A stretch of 63,673 nt of DNA from Candidatus Poribacteria bacterium (GCA_003635255.1 PYJC01000057.1:1-63673), one strand, 5' to 3'; counted from the first letter of the stretch, positions 28,140 through 38,111 are shown. Program-made: numbers and translations. Notes: generated from the sequence alone by a model not told the origin.

Positions 28140-31019
28140 CTACAAATCGTAGCTTATCCCAAACGAGAACGATCTACCGAGCCTGTACTCAAGATAGGTC
28201 GCTGCTCCTATCTTGTAATGGACATAGGGATCAAGCAGGTTTTTCGCCGAAACGCTGAATTTGAAGTGATTGGCAACCGTCCGACTGAAACTCGCGTCCA
28301 ATTGCCCACGTGGTTGCTCGTAAACATCCGGTGCTCCGTGATTACCTACCTCAGAAAGCCTGCGTCCAAATACGTTATAGGCAACCGCACTCGAAATGCC
28401 CCAGTTCGGATCTTCAAACCCGACCGAAATGTTAACAATGTAAGGACACTGTCCCTGTAGTGGACGTTCGGAAGAGGTCTGAATCCCGATATCCTCTGGT
28501 AAAACCACATGTGAGGAGATCAGCGCAGCGTTGGTATTAATCGAAAATTTGCGCAGCGCGTCTGTCAAGACACCTAAATTCTGACGTACTTCTAACTCCA
28601 AGCCGTAGTTGTGCGCACTTTCGGCGTTTTCGTAGGTGATTCGAACTTCTGCCTGTGGTTGGACGATCTGCTCAATCGGTTTTTGGAACTGCTTATAGAA
28701 CGCACTTACTGCCAGAATGCCGCCTATCTGTGGAAAAATTTCCCAGCGGAAATCGAAGTTGTTGACTTGGGTCCGCTCCAAATCGGGATTGCCAAGAATC
28801 GTCCTGCCGCCGACGAAATCTGTGAACTCAAACGGCGCGAGTTCACGGAAATCCGGACGTGTAATCGTTCGAGATGCCGCGAGACGCAAATTCATCCGCT
28901 CCGTTAGACGATACGTCACATTCAACCCCGGCAGCCAATCAAGTGTTTGCAAATTCGCGTTAATCTCTTTTCGAGTGGCAGCAAACGGATCGTAGGTTGT
29001 AACCTCTTGATCAGAAGACTCCAATCGGACCCCGGTCATCACCTGCCATTTTGCACTCAACGGCAGATCAAGCATCATATAACCTGAATAAATATTGTGG
29101 TCTGCCAAGTAGTTATCGGTAGAGCGGGTAGACTCACGCAACTCAAAAACACGTGGCGCTATGTTTTGCGTTTGGAAAAGGACTTCGGGTGGATCGGATA
29201 GATTGACGGTCGCGTCCACTCGATCAGACGGCAGGAACCTAAATCTGCGTACATCAAATGTCCGTGCTCTGTCTCGGAGGAGTCCTCCGAATTTGAAAAG
29301 ACCCTCTGTGCCTACACGAACCTTCCAATCGACACGGGCGTTGTATTCATCGTCTTCAAGATCAAAGAAAAATCGACTTCCACTCTGTGTAACATCGCGG
29401 AATGTGTATGTCCCATCGCCTCTATCTTCGTAGATATTCTCGCGAGTGTCGGGTTCATTGCGCGATGCCCGCGAATAGGTGAGTCGCCACTCCATAGAAA
29501 CATTCGGTTGTTCTGGTGCTTCCAGGGCGGGTTCACCGAAATTGAAATCGTGCGTCCCTGCAAGTTGTCCGGAGAAGAGCTGGCGTTCAACATATCGGAG
29601 GCGGACACTCCGCATATCTGTGTTTCTATCGGCATTGAAGCCTTCCCATGTTCGGGTTTCATCTTCAGCCGTATGGGTGAAAAGTGTCCGTAGACTGGTC
29701 CGATGTTCCGGTGAGAAGCGGAGACTCGTGTTGAGGACAGTCCCCCACTCTACCTCGTTATCACTTTGTTCAATGTTGTACGAGGTTACAGGTGAAAGTG
29801 TCTCGTTGAGCCCAATGCGGAAAGCGTTGCGAACCTGTGTGCCGTAACCGTGGCTGTTGCCGTAGGAGATGACACCTAAGTAACCGAACTGTTTACCAAA
29901 AATAGTATTGCTATTGCCGAGGCTGAATTTATAGCCTTGATTGATAGGCAAAGCCTGTCGTTCTGGCGACCAGACGTTTTCAAACGATTGTCCGAACGCT
30001 TGAATCTGCGCAGGTGTAAAGCCAGCGAGTGTGAAACGTCCACGCTCTCGGATCGGAACATCGGCTGCTTCTTCTCGAATGATATTCGGGAGTTCACGCG
30101 AACCGTCATCAAACCCCAAAAAGTCAAAGTCGCCACCTGGGTAAGTCAAACCCTCTTCCCCGGTTGCCTGTGTGTTAAAACCGGTTGACATGGATAAGGA
30201 CATCGTCAACTCTTCAGGAAAATCTTTCGTAAATACTTGGACAGAGCCGCCAGCGAAACCGCCGGGTTGGTCAGGTGAGAAGGTCTTTACTGTCTGTAGA
30301 CTCGCCAGGAGGCTTGCCGGGAAAATATCCATCGGTACAACCCGCCTGTTCGGTTCAGGACTCGGAATCTCGACATTATTCAGGAGTGTGTTACTGTAGC
30401 GTTCTCCCAACCCACGTACAAATACATAACGTCCACCAACGATGCTGACACCTGTCACACGTTTAATAGCCTCACCCGCGGACGATGCAGGAAGTCGGCT
30501 AATTTCTTCCGTACTAATGCTGTCTTCAATTTGGGAGCTGCGCATCCGTTGTTCAAGCAACCCACGCTCACTGGATTGACTCAGTTGGACCGGCATCTTG
30601 ATCGCATCCAGTTTTACGACTTGCGGCACCAGTAAAACTCGAAGGGACTCCGGTATTTCCCCCGCTTTTATTTCAAGATCGGTAACGACATAGGTATTAT
30701 AAAAGGGCGCGCTTGCATGGATTTTATAAGTACCGACCGGTAATTCCAGTGAAAACGCACCTGTTTCATCGGTTTTGCTTCGCAGTGAGAATCGGATCTG
30801 ACTATCAGCAACCCGAATTGTTACTGCGGCTACCGGCAACTCGGTGTCGCTATCTACAACAATACCTGTTATTTGGATGCGCTGTTGCGTTTCATGGTTA
30901 TCGGCACCTACTTCGCAGAATGTGAGTCCTGTACCGATTAACAAAAGCAACAGGTATCCGATACGAAATCGTCCACCGAAGCGTGGAACCTGCAAACCCA
31001 TATTAAGAAGTCCTCTCAT
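28140..31019 (-). CDS. TonB-dependent outer-membrane receptor with carboxypeptidase-like N domain
   Basis: A 959-residue receptor. A signal peptide (IGYLLLLLIGTGLTFCE) is followed by a carboxypeptidase-regulatory-like beta domain (ITGIVVDSDTELPVAAVTI), a plug domain (SASSAGEAIKRVTGVSIVGG-like, with RGLGERYSNTLLNNVEIPSP) and a large barrel with alternating strands; the last residue is Leu after a Tyr-Asp, and the final strand ends in FGISYDL. It should import a substrate using TonB at 24795. The neighbouring beta-helix lipoprotein is the likely partner. Substrate unknown. Confidence 0.9.
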   Translation of the reverse strand: MRGLLNMGLQVPRFGGRFRIGYLLLLLIGTGLTFCEVGADNHETQQRIQITGIVVDSDTELPVAAVTIRVADSQIRFSLRSKTDETGAFSLELPVGTYKIHASAPFYNTYVVTDLEIKAGEIPESLRVLLVPQVVKLDAIKMPVQLSQSSERGLLEQRMRSSQIEDSISTEEISRLPASSAGEAIKRVTGVSIVGGRYVFVRGLGERYSNTLLNNVEIPSPEPNRRVVPMDIFPASLLASLQTVKTFSPDQPGGFAGGSVQVFTKDFPEELTMSLSMSTGFNTQATGEEGLTYPGGDFDFLGFDDGSRELPNIIREEAADVPIRERGRFTLAGFTPAQIQAFGQSFENVWSPERQALPINQGYKFSLGNSNTIFGKQFGYLGVISYGNSHGYGTQVRNAFRIGLNETLSPVTSYNIEQSDNEVEWGTVLNTSLRFSPEHRTSLRTLFTHTAEDETRTWEGFNADRNTDMRSVRLRYVERQLFSGQLAGTHDFNFGEPALEAPEQPNVSMEWRLTYSRASRNEPDTRENIYEDRGDGTYTFRDVTQSGSRFFFDLEDDEYNARVDWKVRVGTEGLFKFGGLLRDRARTFDVRRFRFLPSDRVDATVNLSDPPEVLFQTQNIAPRVFELRESTRSTDNYLADHNIYSGYMMLDLPLSAKWQVMTGVRLESSDQEVTTYDPFAATRKEINANLQTLDWLPGLNVTYRLTERMNLRLAASRTITRPDFRELAPFEFTDFVGGRTILGNPDLERTQVNNFDFRWEIFPQIGGILAVSAFYKQFQKPIEQIVQPQAEVRITYENAESAHNYGLELEVRQNLGVLTDALRKFSINTNAALISSHVVLPEDIGIQTSSERPLQGQCPYIVNISVGFEDPNWGISSAVAYNVFGRRLSEVGNHGAPDVYEQPRGQLDASFSRTVANHFKFSVSAKNLLDPYVHYKIGAATYLEYRLGRSFSFGISYDL

Positions 31020-31460
31020 TTTATCTTTTTTTAGAGTTACCAGTTAAGAAAGAGTCCTCTTTAACTGGCCACTGGTGACTGGTGACTGGTCCACACATTT
31101 CTATTCTCAACGTTGTTCCAATAGTAAAAAAATTATAATCTCCGAATGCAACAAAAATGTGTGTTTTTTTTGTCAAAAAATAGTAATAGTTGCCAGCACT
31201 CAGTACAATTTTCTCTCACTGCGAGGCATGAAAAATCTTTCGGTTATCAGTTTTAGGAGCTTCCAGTTTCCAGTTTTCAGAAAAGAGGGTGTTTTTGCTT
31301 GGGTGTTTCCCCGTGATTAATAAAAGCCCTTCTTAACTGGCCACTGGTTACTGACCACTGGTTACTGATACACTGATAACTATTATCCTTGATATTTTCG
31401 TCTATAGATTCTATAATAATAATTGAGTGTATGTTATTCGGTTGTGTGGGAGGTAGATCA
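31020..31460. other. Gap with short intergenic repeats
   Basis: Holds several copies of ACTGGCCACTGGTTACTG-like and CTGATAACTA-like repeats, and at 31212-31235 the sequence CTCTCACTGCGAGGCATGAA whose inverted copy lies at 32166-32189. No gene seen. A 5'-extended frame for the next gene starts at 31389 but lacks a ribosome site. Confidence 0.5.
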
Positions 31461-32033
31461 GTGATAACCGAGCTGCTTCGCAAAAGCATTCACTTATCAG
31501 GGCTCATCCTGCCGGTTATCTATCTCTTCTTAGATAAACCGACTATGTTGGTCTTAATGGGGATACTGACGGGTTTCGCGCTTGCCGTGGAATTGGTGAA
31601 GTGGCTCTCTCCACCTTTCGGCGAGTTCTTTTTCCAAATTTTCGCTTCCCTCCTCCGCACGCACGAGCGTAAAGGGGCGATAACAGGCGCGACCTACTAT
31701 CTCATTAGTACGTTCCTATGTATTTTCTTATTTGCTAAGACGCTTGCTATTGTCTGTATTTTTTTTATGATATTAGGGGATATGGCAGCCGCGTTGGTGG
31801 GTAAAAAATGGGGTAGGACGAAACTCCTCGGTCCAAAGAGTTTGGAGGGGAGTGCGGCGTGTTTCATTGTTTGTGTCGCAATCGCTTTAGTGAAATTAAA
31901 CCCTGTTATAGCAATCGTTGGTGCCTTGGTCGCTACAATCGTGGAACTCATTCCGTTCCCAATTGACGACAATCTCACGGTGCCACTCATTTCCGGGGCA
32001 GTGATGCACTTTCTGATGTACCTTCTAATGTAA
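31461..32033 (+). CDS. Polyprenol/diacylglycerol-kinase-like membrane protein (SEC59/DGK1 family)
   Basis: About 190 residues with six or seven membrane spans. The family motif MILGDMAAALVGKKWGRTKL and the nearby GPKSLEGSAA match the CTP-dependent dolichol / phytol / diacylglycerol kinase group. It probably phosphorylates a lipid alcohol with CTP. I chose GTG 31461 because GGGAGGT lies six bases upstream. The gene is flanked by inverted copies of a 24-base repeat (31212-31235 and 32166-32189). Confidence 0.8.
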   Translation: MITELLRKSIHLSGLILPVIYLFLDKPTMLVLMGILTGFALAVELVKWLSPPFGEFFFQIFASLLRTHERKGAITGATYYLISTFLCIFLFAKTLAIVCIFFMILGDMAAALVGKKWGRTKLLGPKSLEGSAACFIVCVAIALVKLNPVIAIVGALVATIVELIPFPIDDNLTVPLISGAVMHFLMYLLM

Positions 32034-32139
32034 GGGAGCCGTCAGAGGAATGGTTATCAGTTATCAGTTCTCGGTTATCAGTTAAGAGCCACCTTGTGGC
32101 AGTCATATTGACTGTATCCACCACAGAAACCCTCTTTAA

Positions 32140-32189
32140 CTCTCACTGCGAGGTAAACTGAAAGGTTTTTTCATGCCTCGCAGTGAGAG
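32140..32189. repeat. Long hairpin CTCTCACTGCGAGG ... CCTCGCAGTGAGAG
   Basis: Perfect 14-base arms (32140-32153 and 32176-32189) with a 22-base loop holding a run of six T. It can act as a terminator for the kinase gene and lies just upstream of the ABC ATPase gene. Confidence 0.65.
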
Positions 32190-32214
32190 AAAAACCGAAC
32201 TGACAACTAACATT

Positions 32215-33333
32215 ATGGCACATATCAAACTTGAAAATGTTGTAAAACGCTTCGGCGATGTCGTCGCTGTTAAAGATTTTAACCTCGAAATTGCGGATAA
32301 AGAGTTCGTCGTTTTTTTAGGACCTTCCGGCTGCGGCAAAACCACAACACTCCGCCTCATCGCAGGCTTAGAACACCCTGAAGAAGGCGACATTTTTATT
32401 GATGGACAGCGCGTCAACGATCTCTCCCCTGCGGATCGGGACATCGCTTTTGTGTTTCAATTCTACGCGCTCTACCCGCATCTAAAAGTCTACGATAATA
32501 TCGCTTTTCCACTCAAAGCGGTGAATGTCTCAAAGACGGAGATTAACACACAAGTCAAGCGGGTTGCGGAAATCCTACAAATATCCGACATGTTGAATCG
32601 GAAGCCGAGCGTTCTCAGTGGTGGTGAGATGCAACGGGTTGCACTCGGACGGGCAATGGTGCGCCAACCCAAGGTTTACCTCCTTGATGAACCGATGGCA
32701 AATTTAGACGCAAAGATGCGTGTGGATACGCGTGCCGAAATTAAACGGCTCCAACATGAAATTGGCGCGACGACCATCTTTGTAACGCACGACCAAGTTG
32801 AAGCGATGTCGCTTGCAGACAGAATCGCTGTGATTCATCTTGGGGTGCTACAACAAATTGGCACACCGGACGAAGTCTACAACAAGCCACAAAGCCTTTT
32901 CGTCGCAGGGTTTATGGGAATGCCCACCATGAACCTCCTCGACGCGGAACTCACGCACCAGGAAGGGGAATCTGTTCTACGCCTCAGTCATACCGATGTT
33001 CATCTACGACTCTCTCCAGAACGACAGGCGTGTATCACTTCAGCAGCACAAGAAAACGGCTTGGTGTTTGGCATTCGTCCTGAACACATCAGCGCTGCGC
33101 GTCAAGCGAATGAACATAATATTTCTGCACATGTGCATCTCATTGAACCACTCGGCGCAGTGAATATTCTTGACATCCGGCTCGGTACGCATTCGGAGAC
33201 ACAAGACCCGATCCTACTTCGGGTTAGAACACATCCGACGTTTCAGGTTGCGGTAGGGGATACGATCTGGTTAGATTTTGATGAAGCGGAGATGCATCTC
33301 TTCGACCGAGAAACAGAACAAGCAGTTTGGTAA
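32215..33333 (+). CDS. Sugar ABC transporter ATPase (MalK/UgpC family)
   Basis: A 372-residue nucleotide-binding subunit with Walker A GPSGCGKTT, Q-loop QFYALYPH, signature LSGGEMQR, Walker B VYLLDEPMAN and switch THDQVEAM. The C-terminal part (from about 235) is the OB-like TOBE domain with GIRPEH. This is the family that powers uptake of sugars or glycerol phosphate. No permease or binding protein is adjacent, so it may serve several systems. ATG 32215 was chosen over 32173, which lies in a hairpin arm. Confidence 0.9.
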   Translation: MAHIKLENVVKRFGDVVAVKDFNLEIADKEFVVFLGPSGCGKTTTLRLIAGLEHPEEGDIFIDGQRVNDLSPADRDIAFVFQFYALYPHLKVYDNIAFPLKAVNVSKTEINTQVKRVAEILQISDMLNRKPSVLSGGEMQRVALGRAMVRQPKVYLLDEPMANLDAKMRVDTRAEIKRLQHEIGATTIFVTHDQVEAMSLADRIAVIHLGVLQQIGTPDEVYNKPQSLFVAGFMGMPTMNLLDAELTHQEGESVLRLSHTDVHLRLSPERQACITSAAQENGLVFGIRPEHISAARQANEHNISAHVHLIEPLGAVNILDIRLGTHSETQDPILLRVRTHPTFQVAVGDTIWLDFDEAEMHLFDRETEQAVW

Positions 33334-33380
33334 TTCCGCTTAGGTTAGAAGATCAGCGATTCAGACGAAAAAGGGGAAGT

Positions 33381-34181
33381 ATGAAGATACCGTGTCGCTT
33401 GGCGGCTTTCGACTTAGATGGCACACTACTCAGTAGTGATCATACATTATCACCAGAAAACCGAGATGCGCTTCGGGCATTAGCAGCGAACGATATTCTC
33501 GTCGTATTAGTATCGGGAAGGATGCACCGTTCTATTCAACCCATCAGCGATCAGATCGGGCTTGAGAATCCGATCATCTCTTATAACGGTGGGATGGTGC
33601 GACATGCTACGACCGCTGAGGTCTATCACCACACGCCTGTTCCAGCAGATTACGCCATGGCGGTTGTCAATGACTGCATCGAGCAAGGTCTACATCTTAA
33701 CTTCTGTCTGAACGACGAACTCTATGTCGCGGAAAAGAACGCGTGGAGCGACCTTTATGAAACACGAACGGGGGTGCCTGCTACGCCTGTCGGGGACTTA
33801 CGCGAGTTAGCAGGCGAAACACCGACGAAGTTGCTCATCATCCATACGCCTGAAAAGCTGCAACCGCTCCTAAGCAGTTTTCAAACCAATTACACACGGA
33901 AACTTTACGTTACGCAAACCCAAGCAGAATATATTGAATTTATGAATCCGGAGGTTACGAAGGGGCGCGCGCTCTCAGCTCTCGCCAATCGGTTTAACAT
34001 TTCCATGGATACAGTTGTTGCTTTCGGCGATAGTTATAATGATGAAAGTCTACTCAAAACGGCGGGTTTCGGGGTCGCTATGGCAAACGGAGTACCACCG
34101 ATCCTGGCGTGTGCCGATTATACCACCACAACAAATGACGATAACGGGGTTGCGAAGGCGGTTTGGGATTTGATTCTCTGA
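33381..34181 (+). CDS. HAD-superfamily phosphatase, Cof type
   Basis: A 266-residue haloacid dehalogenase-like hydrolase. The nucleophile and acid/base are Asp11 and Asp13 in FDLDGTL; motif II is VSGR, motif III includes the Lys of VTKGRAL, and motif IV is FGDSYNDESLL. The cap domain is of the C2 kind. It likely removes phosphate from sugar phosphates or flavin-type cofactors. ATG 33381 has AAGGGGAAG upstream; the 33327 start would overlap the ABC gene. Probably one operon with that gene. Confidence 0.88.
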   Translation: MKIPCRLAAFDLDGTLLSSDHTLSPENRDALRALAANDILVVLVSGRMHRSIQPISDQIGLENPIISYNGGMVRHATTAEVYHHTPVPADYAMAVVNDCIEQGLHLNFCLNDELYVAEKNAWSDLYETRTGVPATPVGDLRELAGETPTKLLIIHTPEKLQPLLSSFQTNYTRKLYVTQTQAEYIEFMNPEVTKGRALSALANRFNISMDTVVAFGDSYNDESLLKTAGFGVAMANGVPPILACADYTTTTNDDNGVAKAVWDLIL

Positions 34182-34243
34182 CGCAGTAAAATCTAATTGC
34201 CGATAACATGCTTTCAAGACGTATAAATCTCTCCACCTATCGG

Positions 34244-34519
34244 TTATTGTCTGACATTTACATCGTGGAACTTCGTATAAGGAAAATCCGCAACAAGGAT
34301 ATAGGAATTTCCCTCCTGTTTCAAGTTCATCTTAACAGAGTTGGCTGAAAATTCAAAATACTTTGCCAGCACCTCCGCTAATTCATGATGTAACCTTGTC
34401 ATAACCCGGTCATCAACCTGCTCGAGCCTGTCCTGTGTGATGACCAATTTTAGGCGCTGTTTGGCGATACTGCTCGATTTCGGCTTGCGCCCGAATAATT
34501 GTTTGATGCTGATACTCAT
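34244..34519 (-). CDS. minE: Cell division topological specificity factor MinE
   Basis: A 91-residue protein that stimulates MinD ATPase and keeps MinCD away from mid-cell. The family parts are the N-terminal membrane helix (MSISIKQLFGRK), the anti-MinCD segment IAKQRLKLVITQDR and a dimerising C-terminal half. It lies 12 bases after minD and is the last gene of minCDE. Length typical. Confidence 0.92.
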   Translation of the reverse strand: MSISIKQLFGRKPKSSSIAKQRLKLVITQDRLEQVDDRVMTRLHHELAEVLAKYFEFSANSVKMNLKQEGNSYILVADFPYTKFHDVNVRQ

Positions 34520-34530
34520 CAGAAGACTCC

Positions 34531-35325
34531 TTACTTCTTTTTCTTGAACCAGTTCATGATGTTGTTCAATAAACCTTTTTGCGCGAAATCAGGGATCGGG
34601 ATCCGCTGCCCAGTGAGCCGTCGTGCAATCCGCATATACGCCTGGGCACCGGGTGAACCGTCTTCATACACCAGCGGAATTCCGCGATTTGTAGAGGTAA
34701 TCACGCCACTATCTTCAGGAACAACCCCGATAAGGTCAATATTGAGGATATCCAATACATCGTCTTGATCCATCATACTGCCATTCCCGACAAGTTCGGC
34801 AGAGAAGCGATTGAGGACGAGGTTAATCGGTTCAATCCGTGCGTTTTGCAACAATCCGATAATCCGATCAGCATCCCGAATAGCAGATACATCCGGTGTT
34901 GTAACAATGATGGCTTCGTCCGCGCCTGCTGAAGCGTTCCTGAAACCGCGTTCAATGCCAGCAGGCGAATCAATGAGAACGAAATCGTGCGTAGTCCGTA
35001 GTTTGTCACAAATCGCTTTCATCTGTTCGGGTTGAATATCGTCTTTGTTATTTTTCTGAGAAGCTGCGAGCAGCATGAGTCCATCAACGCGGCGATCTCT
35101 AACGAGTGCTTTATTCAGTTCACACTGTTTCTCGATGACATCCATTGAGGTATAAACAATCCGACTCTCAAGCCCCATTACGATATCAAGATTTCGGAGC
35201 CCAACGTCTGCATCAACGACTACAACTGTTTTATCAAGGAGCGCGAGTGCCGTCCCTAAATTGGCGGTAGAGGTTGTTTTGCCGACGCCCCCCTTTCCTG
35301 ATGTCACTACGATGACTCTTCCCAT
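34531..35325 (-). CDS. minD: Septum site-determining ATPase MinD
   Basis: A 264-residue deviant-Walker ATPase of the ParA/MinD type that binds the membrane and recruits MinC. The P-loop is SGKGGVGKTT, followed by DADVGLRNLD and VLIDSPAGIE. The C terminus ends with an amphipathic membrane helix (FAQKGLLNNIMNWFKKKK). It sits between minC and minE. Confidence 0.95.
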   Translation of the reverse strand: MGRVIVVTSGKGGVGKTTSTANLGTALALLDKTVVVVDADVGLRNLDIVMGLESRIVYTSMDVIEKQCELNKALVRDRRVDGLMLLAASQKNNKDDIQPEQMKAICDKLRTTHDFVLIDSPAGIERGFRNASAGADEAIIVTTPDVSAIRDADRIIGLLQNARIEPINLVLNRFSAELVGNGSMMDQDDVLDILNIDLIGVVPEDSGVITSTNRGIPLVYEDGSPGAQAYMRIARRLTGQRIPIPDFAQKGLLNNIMNWFKKKK

Positions 35326-35342
35326 AACCGGAACCTCCTATG

Positions 35343-36014
35343 CTAAAATTTAACAAATTTTTCAACAATAATTACGTCTTCTGCCCCGATACGCGCAATT
35401 TCTGGGTAACCACGAGGTTTCTGACTGACAGTTGGACGGTGCATATAGTTGCCAATCTGAAGTTGTAAAGCGGCGAGGTCCATCGCAATAATCACAGCGG
35501 ATAACCTACCATTCATTCCGGCGTAAGCACTCCCACGCAGCGTCCCTAATACGACAATATCCCCACCGGCTCTCACTTCACTTCCCGAATTGACATCGCC
35601 ATAAATAATAAGGCTCCCTTGGGGAAATTCCTCCGTTTGACCAGAACGGATTGTGTGCGGGACGATCCGAGAGGGTTCGCTATCTCGTGAGTCGCGGCTA
35701 TCCGTCGCGGGTGTAATCGTATGCATTGTCGGTGCAGCGGCTATAGGTGCCGAGACCGGTGCCTCAGTGACTTCAACACCACGTACGGTGAGATCGTAGG
35801 TCTCCTGTAACTTTGATCTTAAAAGCGAGATCTCCTCCTCTTCCAAGACTGGACATTTAAGAACGATTTGCACAGATGTACCCGATAAAGACCGATTCAT
35901 GCGGGATATCTCCTGCTGAATCGCTTCCTCAACTTCCGCTATAGATAGGTGAGGCTTGATAATCAGATGCAAGCCGTCCCTATACGCTCTAAGTGCCACA
36001 ATAGGATTTGCCAT
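35343..36014 (-). CDS. minC: Septum site-determining inhibitor MinC
   Basis: A 223-residue FtsZ inhibitor. The N-terminal half binds FtsZ and the C-terminal half is the beta-helix that binds MinD, with GSLIIYGDVNSGSEVRAGGD and VVLGTLRGSAYAG. A Thr/Ser/Pro linker joins the two. It begins the minCDE operon on the minus strand; larA lies upstream in the same direction, 77 bases away. Confidence 0.92.
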   Translation of the reverse strand: MANPIVALRAYRDGLHLIIKPHLSIAEVEEAIQQEISRMNRSLSGTSVQIVLKCPVLEEEEISLLRSKLQETYDLTVRGVEVTEAPVSAPIAAAPTMHTITPATDSRDSRDSEPSRIVPHTIRSGQTEEFPQGSLIIYGDVNSGSEVRAGGDIVVLGTLRGSAYAGMNGRLSAVIIAMDLAALQLQIGNYMHRPTVSQKPRGYPEIARIGAEDVIIVEKFVKF

Positions 36015-36091
36015 TTGATATTCAGTCTCAACTTTGATATGACCGACGGTGTTCCGTCAATCGCCCAAATATTTCGATCGCAACGTTGTGT

Positions 36092-37375
36092 TTAGTCCGA
36101 AGCCCCTGCCAACTGTGCTAAAACGTAAGGTCCTTCAGGAATTACAGCAATTTGGACATCTTCCCCGTATCGTGTCAAGATTTCTTCAATGCCGTCCTGC
36201 GCGCTTTTCAGTGGATGCACGAACAATTTCGACCGTTGATGGTATGGGATACCATCGGTATAAAAATATATATCTGCTTTCCGGGCAACCTTTGCCAATT
36301 CCTCGAGTTGCCATTGGTCAATGACAAAGTTCGCAGGGTTGTAAAGCCCTTGCACAAACGCAGTTAAATCATCGGTCTTAAAAATTAGGTCAGTAAACGG
36401 TTTGCTGCCAATCCCTTCGCTGCACGCCGCAACAAGCAAGATACTACCGCCTTGTTTGACAATCTCGACAGCCGTTAGTAAACCTTTGACGGCCTGGTAA
36501 AACGTCGCGTCCAAAGGGTAACCTGCACTAGAGACGACAACCGCATCGGCTGGCGCGGGGAGTGTAACCTTTGCCTGCTTTTCGACGAATTGCGCACCGA
36601 CACGGTGAGATTCAACCATGTCGCCCGCGAAAACCCCTGTTATTTGGCGCTGCTTATCAATGGCAACGTTCAGATTGAAATCGACACCTGCCATCAAAGC
36701 GATTTCGGTCGCTTCTATGTGAAACGGATTCCCATCGAGGATGCCGACTGCCGACTTCGGATGTTCCATGAGTTCGGGTCCATGCATCACCTTCATTGTC
36801 TCAATAGAGGCAACCCCTGGACAGACGGCTTTTCTGCCGCCAGAATATCCTGCCATTAGATGGGGTTCAATCAATCCGGTGGTAATTTTCAGATCCGATT
36901 TGAGGTAGGTCTTGTCAATGTAAACCGGTGTTCCGTTTCGGGTCTCGCCTAAATACCCGTGATTTTCTGGCTCCTGGGAAAAATGGTTTAGGATACAGTA
37001 TGAATCCATTATATCTTGCCCAACCATTTGTGCCAGTTCTTCGCCTTCGTTAGGACGGTGGATACCCGTTGCGATGAGGATCGTAATTTTCTCGCGTGAG
37101 ATGCCGACTTGTTCAAGTGTTTCCAACAGTGGCGGGAGGATGACTTTATTCGGTACAGGACGGGTTACGTCGGAAATCACAATACATGCTGACTCGCGAC
37201 CTTTTGCAAGCGCAGCCAAGGGTGATGAAGCGATGGGGCGCGCAATCGCAGCGCGAACGGCACCCTCTTCATCCGGCAACGGAACGCTTTCCGAGATTTC
37301 AAGAACGCCAGCAACATTCTTGTCCGGAATCTCAATCGGTAATGTACCGGTTCCGTATCTCATTTCCACTTTCAT
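36092..37375 (-). CDS. larA: Nickel-pincer lactate racemase-like enzyme, LarA family
   Basis: A 427-residue LarA-type enzyme that inverts or otherwise reacts at an alpha-hydroxy acid using the nickel-pincer nucleotide. Two domains: the first has SDVTRPVP and ATGIHRPNEGEE, the second has EPHLMAGYSGGRKAVCPG with the pincer-binding Lys. Several catalytic His residues are seen. No larB, larC or larE cofactor genes are nearby, so the cofactor would be made elsewhere. Racemases of this family also act on other hydroxy acids, so lactate is not certain. Confidence 0.85.
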   Translation of the reverse strand: MKVEMRYGTGTLPIEIPDKNVAGVLEISESVPLPDEEGAVRAAIARPIASSPLAALAKGRESACIVISDVTRPVPNKVILPPLLETLEQVGISREKITILIATGIHRPNEGEELAQMVGQDIMDSYCILNHFSQEPENHGYLGETRNGTPVYIDKTYLKSDLKITTGLIEPHLMAGYSGGRKAVCPGVASIETMKVMHGPELMEHPKSAVGILDGNPFHIEATEIALMAGVDFNLNVAIDKQRQITGVFAGDMVESHRVGAQFVEKQAKVTLPAPADAVVVSSAGYPLDATFYQAVKGLLTAVEIVKQGGSILLVAACSEGIGSKPFTDLIFKTDDLTAFVQGLYNPANFVIDQWQLEELAKVARKADIYFYTDGIPYHQRSKLFVHPLKSAQDGIEEILTRYGEDVQIAVIPEGPYVLAQLAGASD

Positions 37376-37697
37376 GTCGAGATTGTCCCTTCAACCTGCT
37401 TAATAAAACGCCAAGGCGCCAATGTTTGCGCGTACCACGCGAAAATACCACTCCCTATTCCAATTATACTCCTTTTTTCCAAAGAATGCAAATTTATTTT
37501 TATTAATGTCCAGTTTTAGCGGTTTTTTTCCACTTTTTTGTCTGACCCGAACAGAAAATACAGTCTAAATTGCTTTTTGGGCATGGAATTCAGAACGCTT
37601 GACTTTTTTGGCACGGCGTGTTAAAATTTTTATGCAAGGTTTATATCTAACCAGACGTATTTCGCGCAAAATCTAAACAGAGAATGGAGAAAGAGTC
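37376..37697. other. Divergent gap between larA and the 130-residue gene
   Basis: Carries a good sigma-70-type promoter for the rightward gene (TTGACT 37599-37604, TAAAAT 37622-37627, 17-base gap). The start of that gene follows AATGGAGAAAGAGTC. Nothing else recognised. Confidence 0.65.
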
Positions 37698-38090
37698 ATG
37701 CAACGCATTGAAATTACCACCAAACCGAACGGCGCGGGACGCAATTGGTTAGAAGTCGGTCATTTTGAAACAGACACACTCGATCGCAAGCAGTGGGTGA
37801 AAAAGAACGTACCGCATCAAGATTCAAAACTAACTGTGGATAGACAATACTCCGCCCGTGGTGAAACTATTGATTGGATCGTCATCATCCCCGACAACTA
37901 TCCTTTCACGCTCGTCAAAGTCACCTACGACCGACTCAATCCAAAGGAACTTGAAGTACTCTGGTCGCCAGACGAAACACCGGAATCCGAATCCGAAACG
38001 CCGCGTGAAGACAAGATTAAACGCGCTTTTGAACTCGCCGCCGACAATGAGGAGTTGACGAACCTGCTCAAAGAACTCCTGTCAACGTGA
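37698..38090 (+). CDS. Hypothetical 130-residue protein
   Basis: Soluble protein with a beta-rich N-terminal half (RIEITTKPNGAGRNW, DWIVIIPDNYPFTLVKV) and an acidic helical C terminus (KRAFELAADNEELTNLLKELL). No family recognised. It has its own consensus promoter and a ribosome site, and converges with the GlmU-like gene. Confidence 0.65.
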   Translation: MQRIEITTKPNGAGRNWLEVGHFETDTLDRKQWVKKNVPHQDSKLTVDRQYSARGETIDWIVIIPDNYPFTLVKVTYDRLNPKELEVLWSPDETPESESETPREDKIKRAFELAADNEELTNLLKELLST

Positions 38091-38111
38091 GTTTGATAAA
38101 TATTACTGTGC

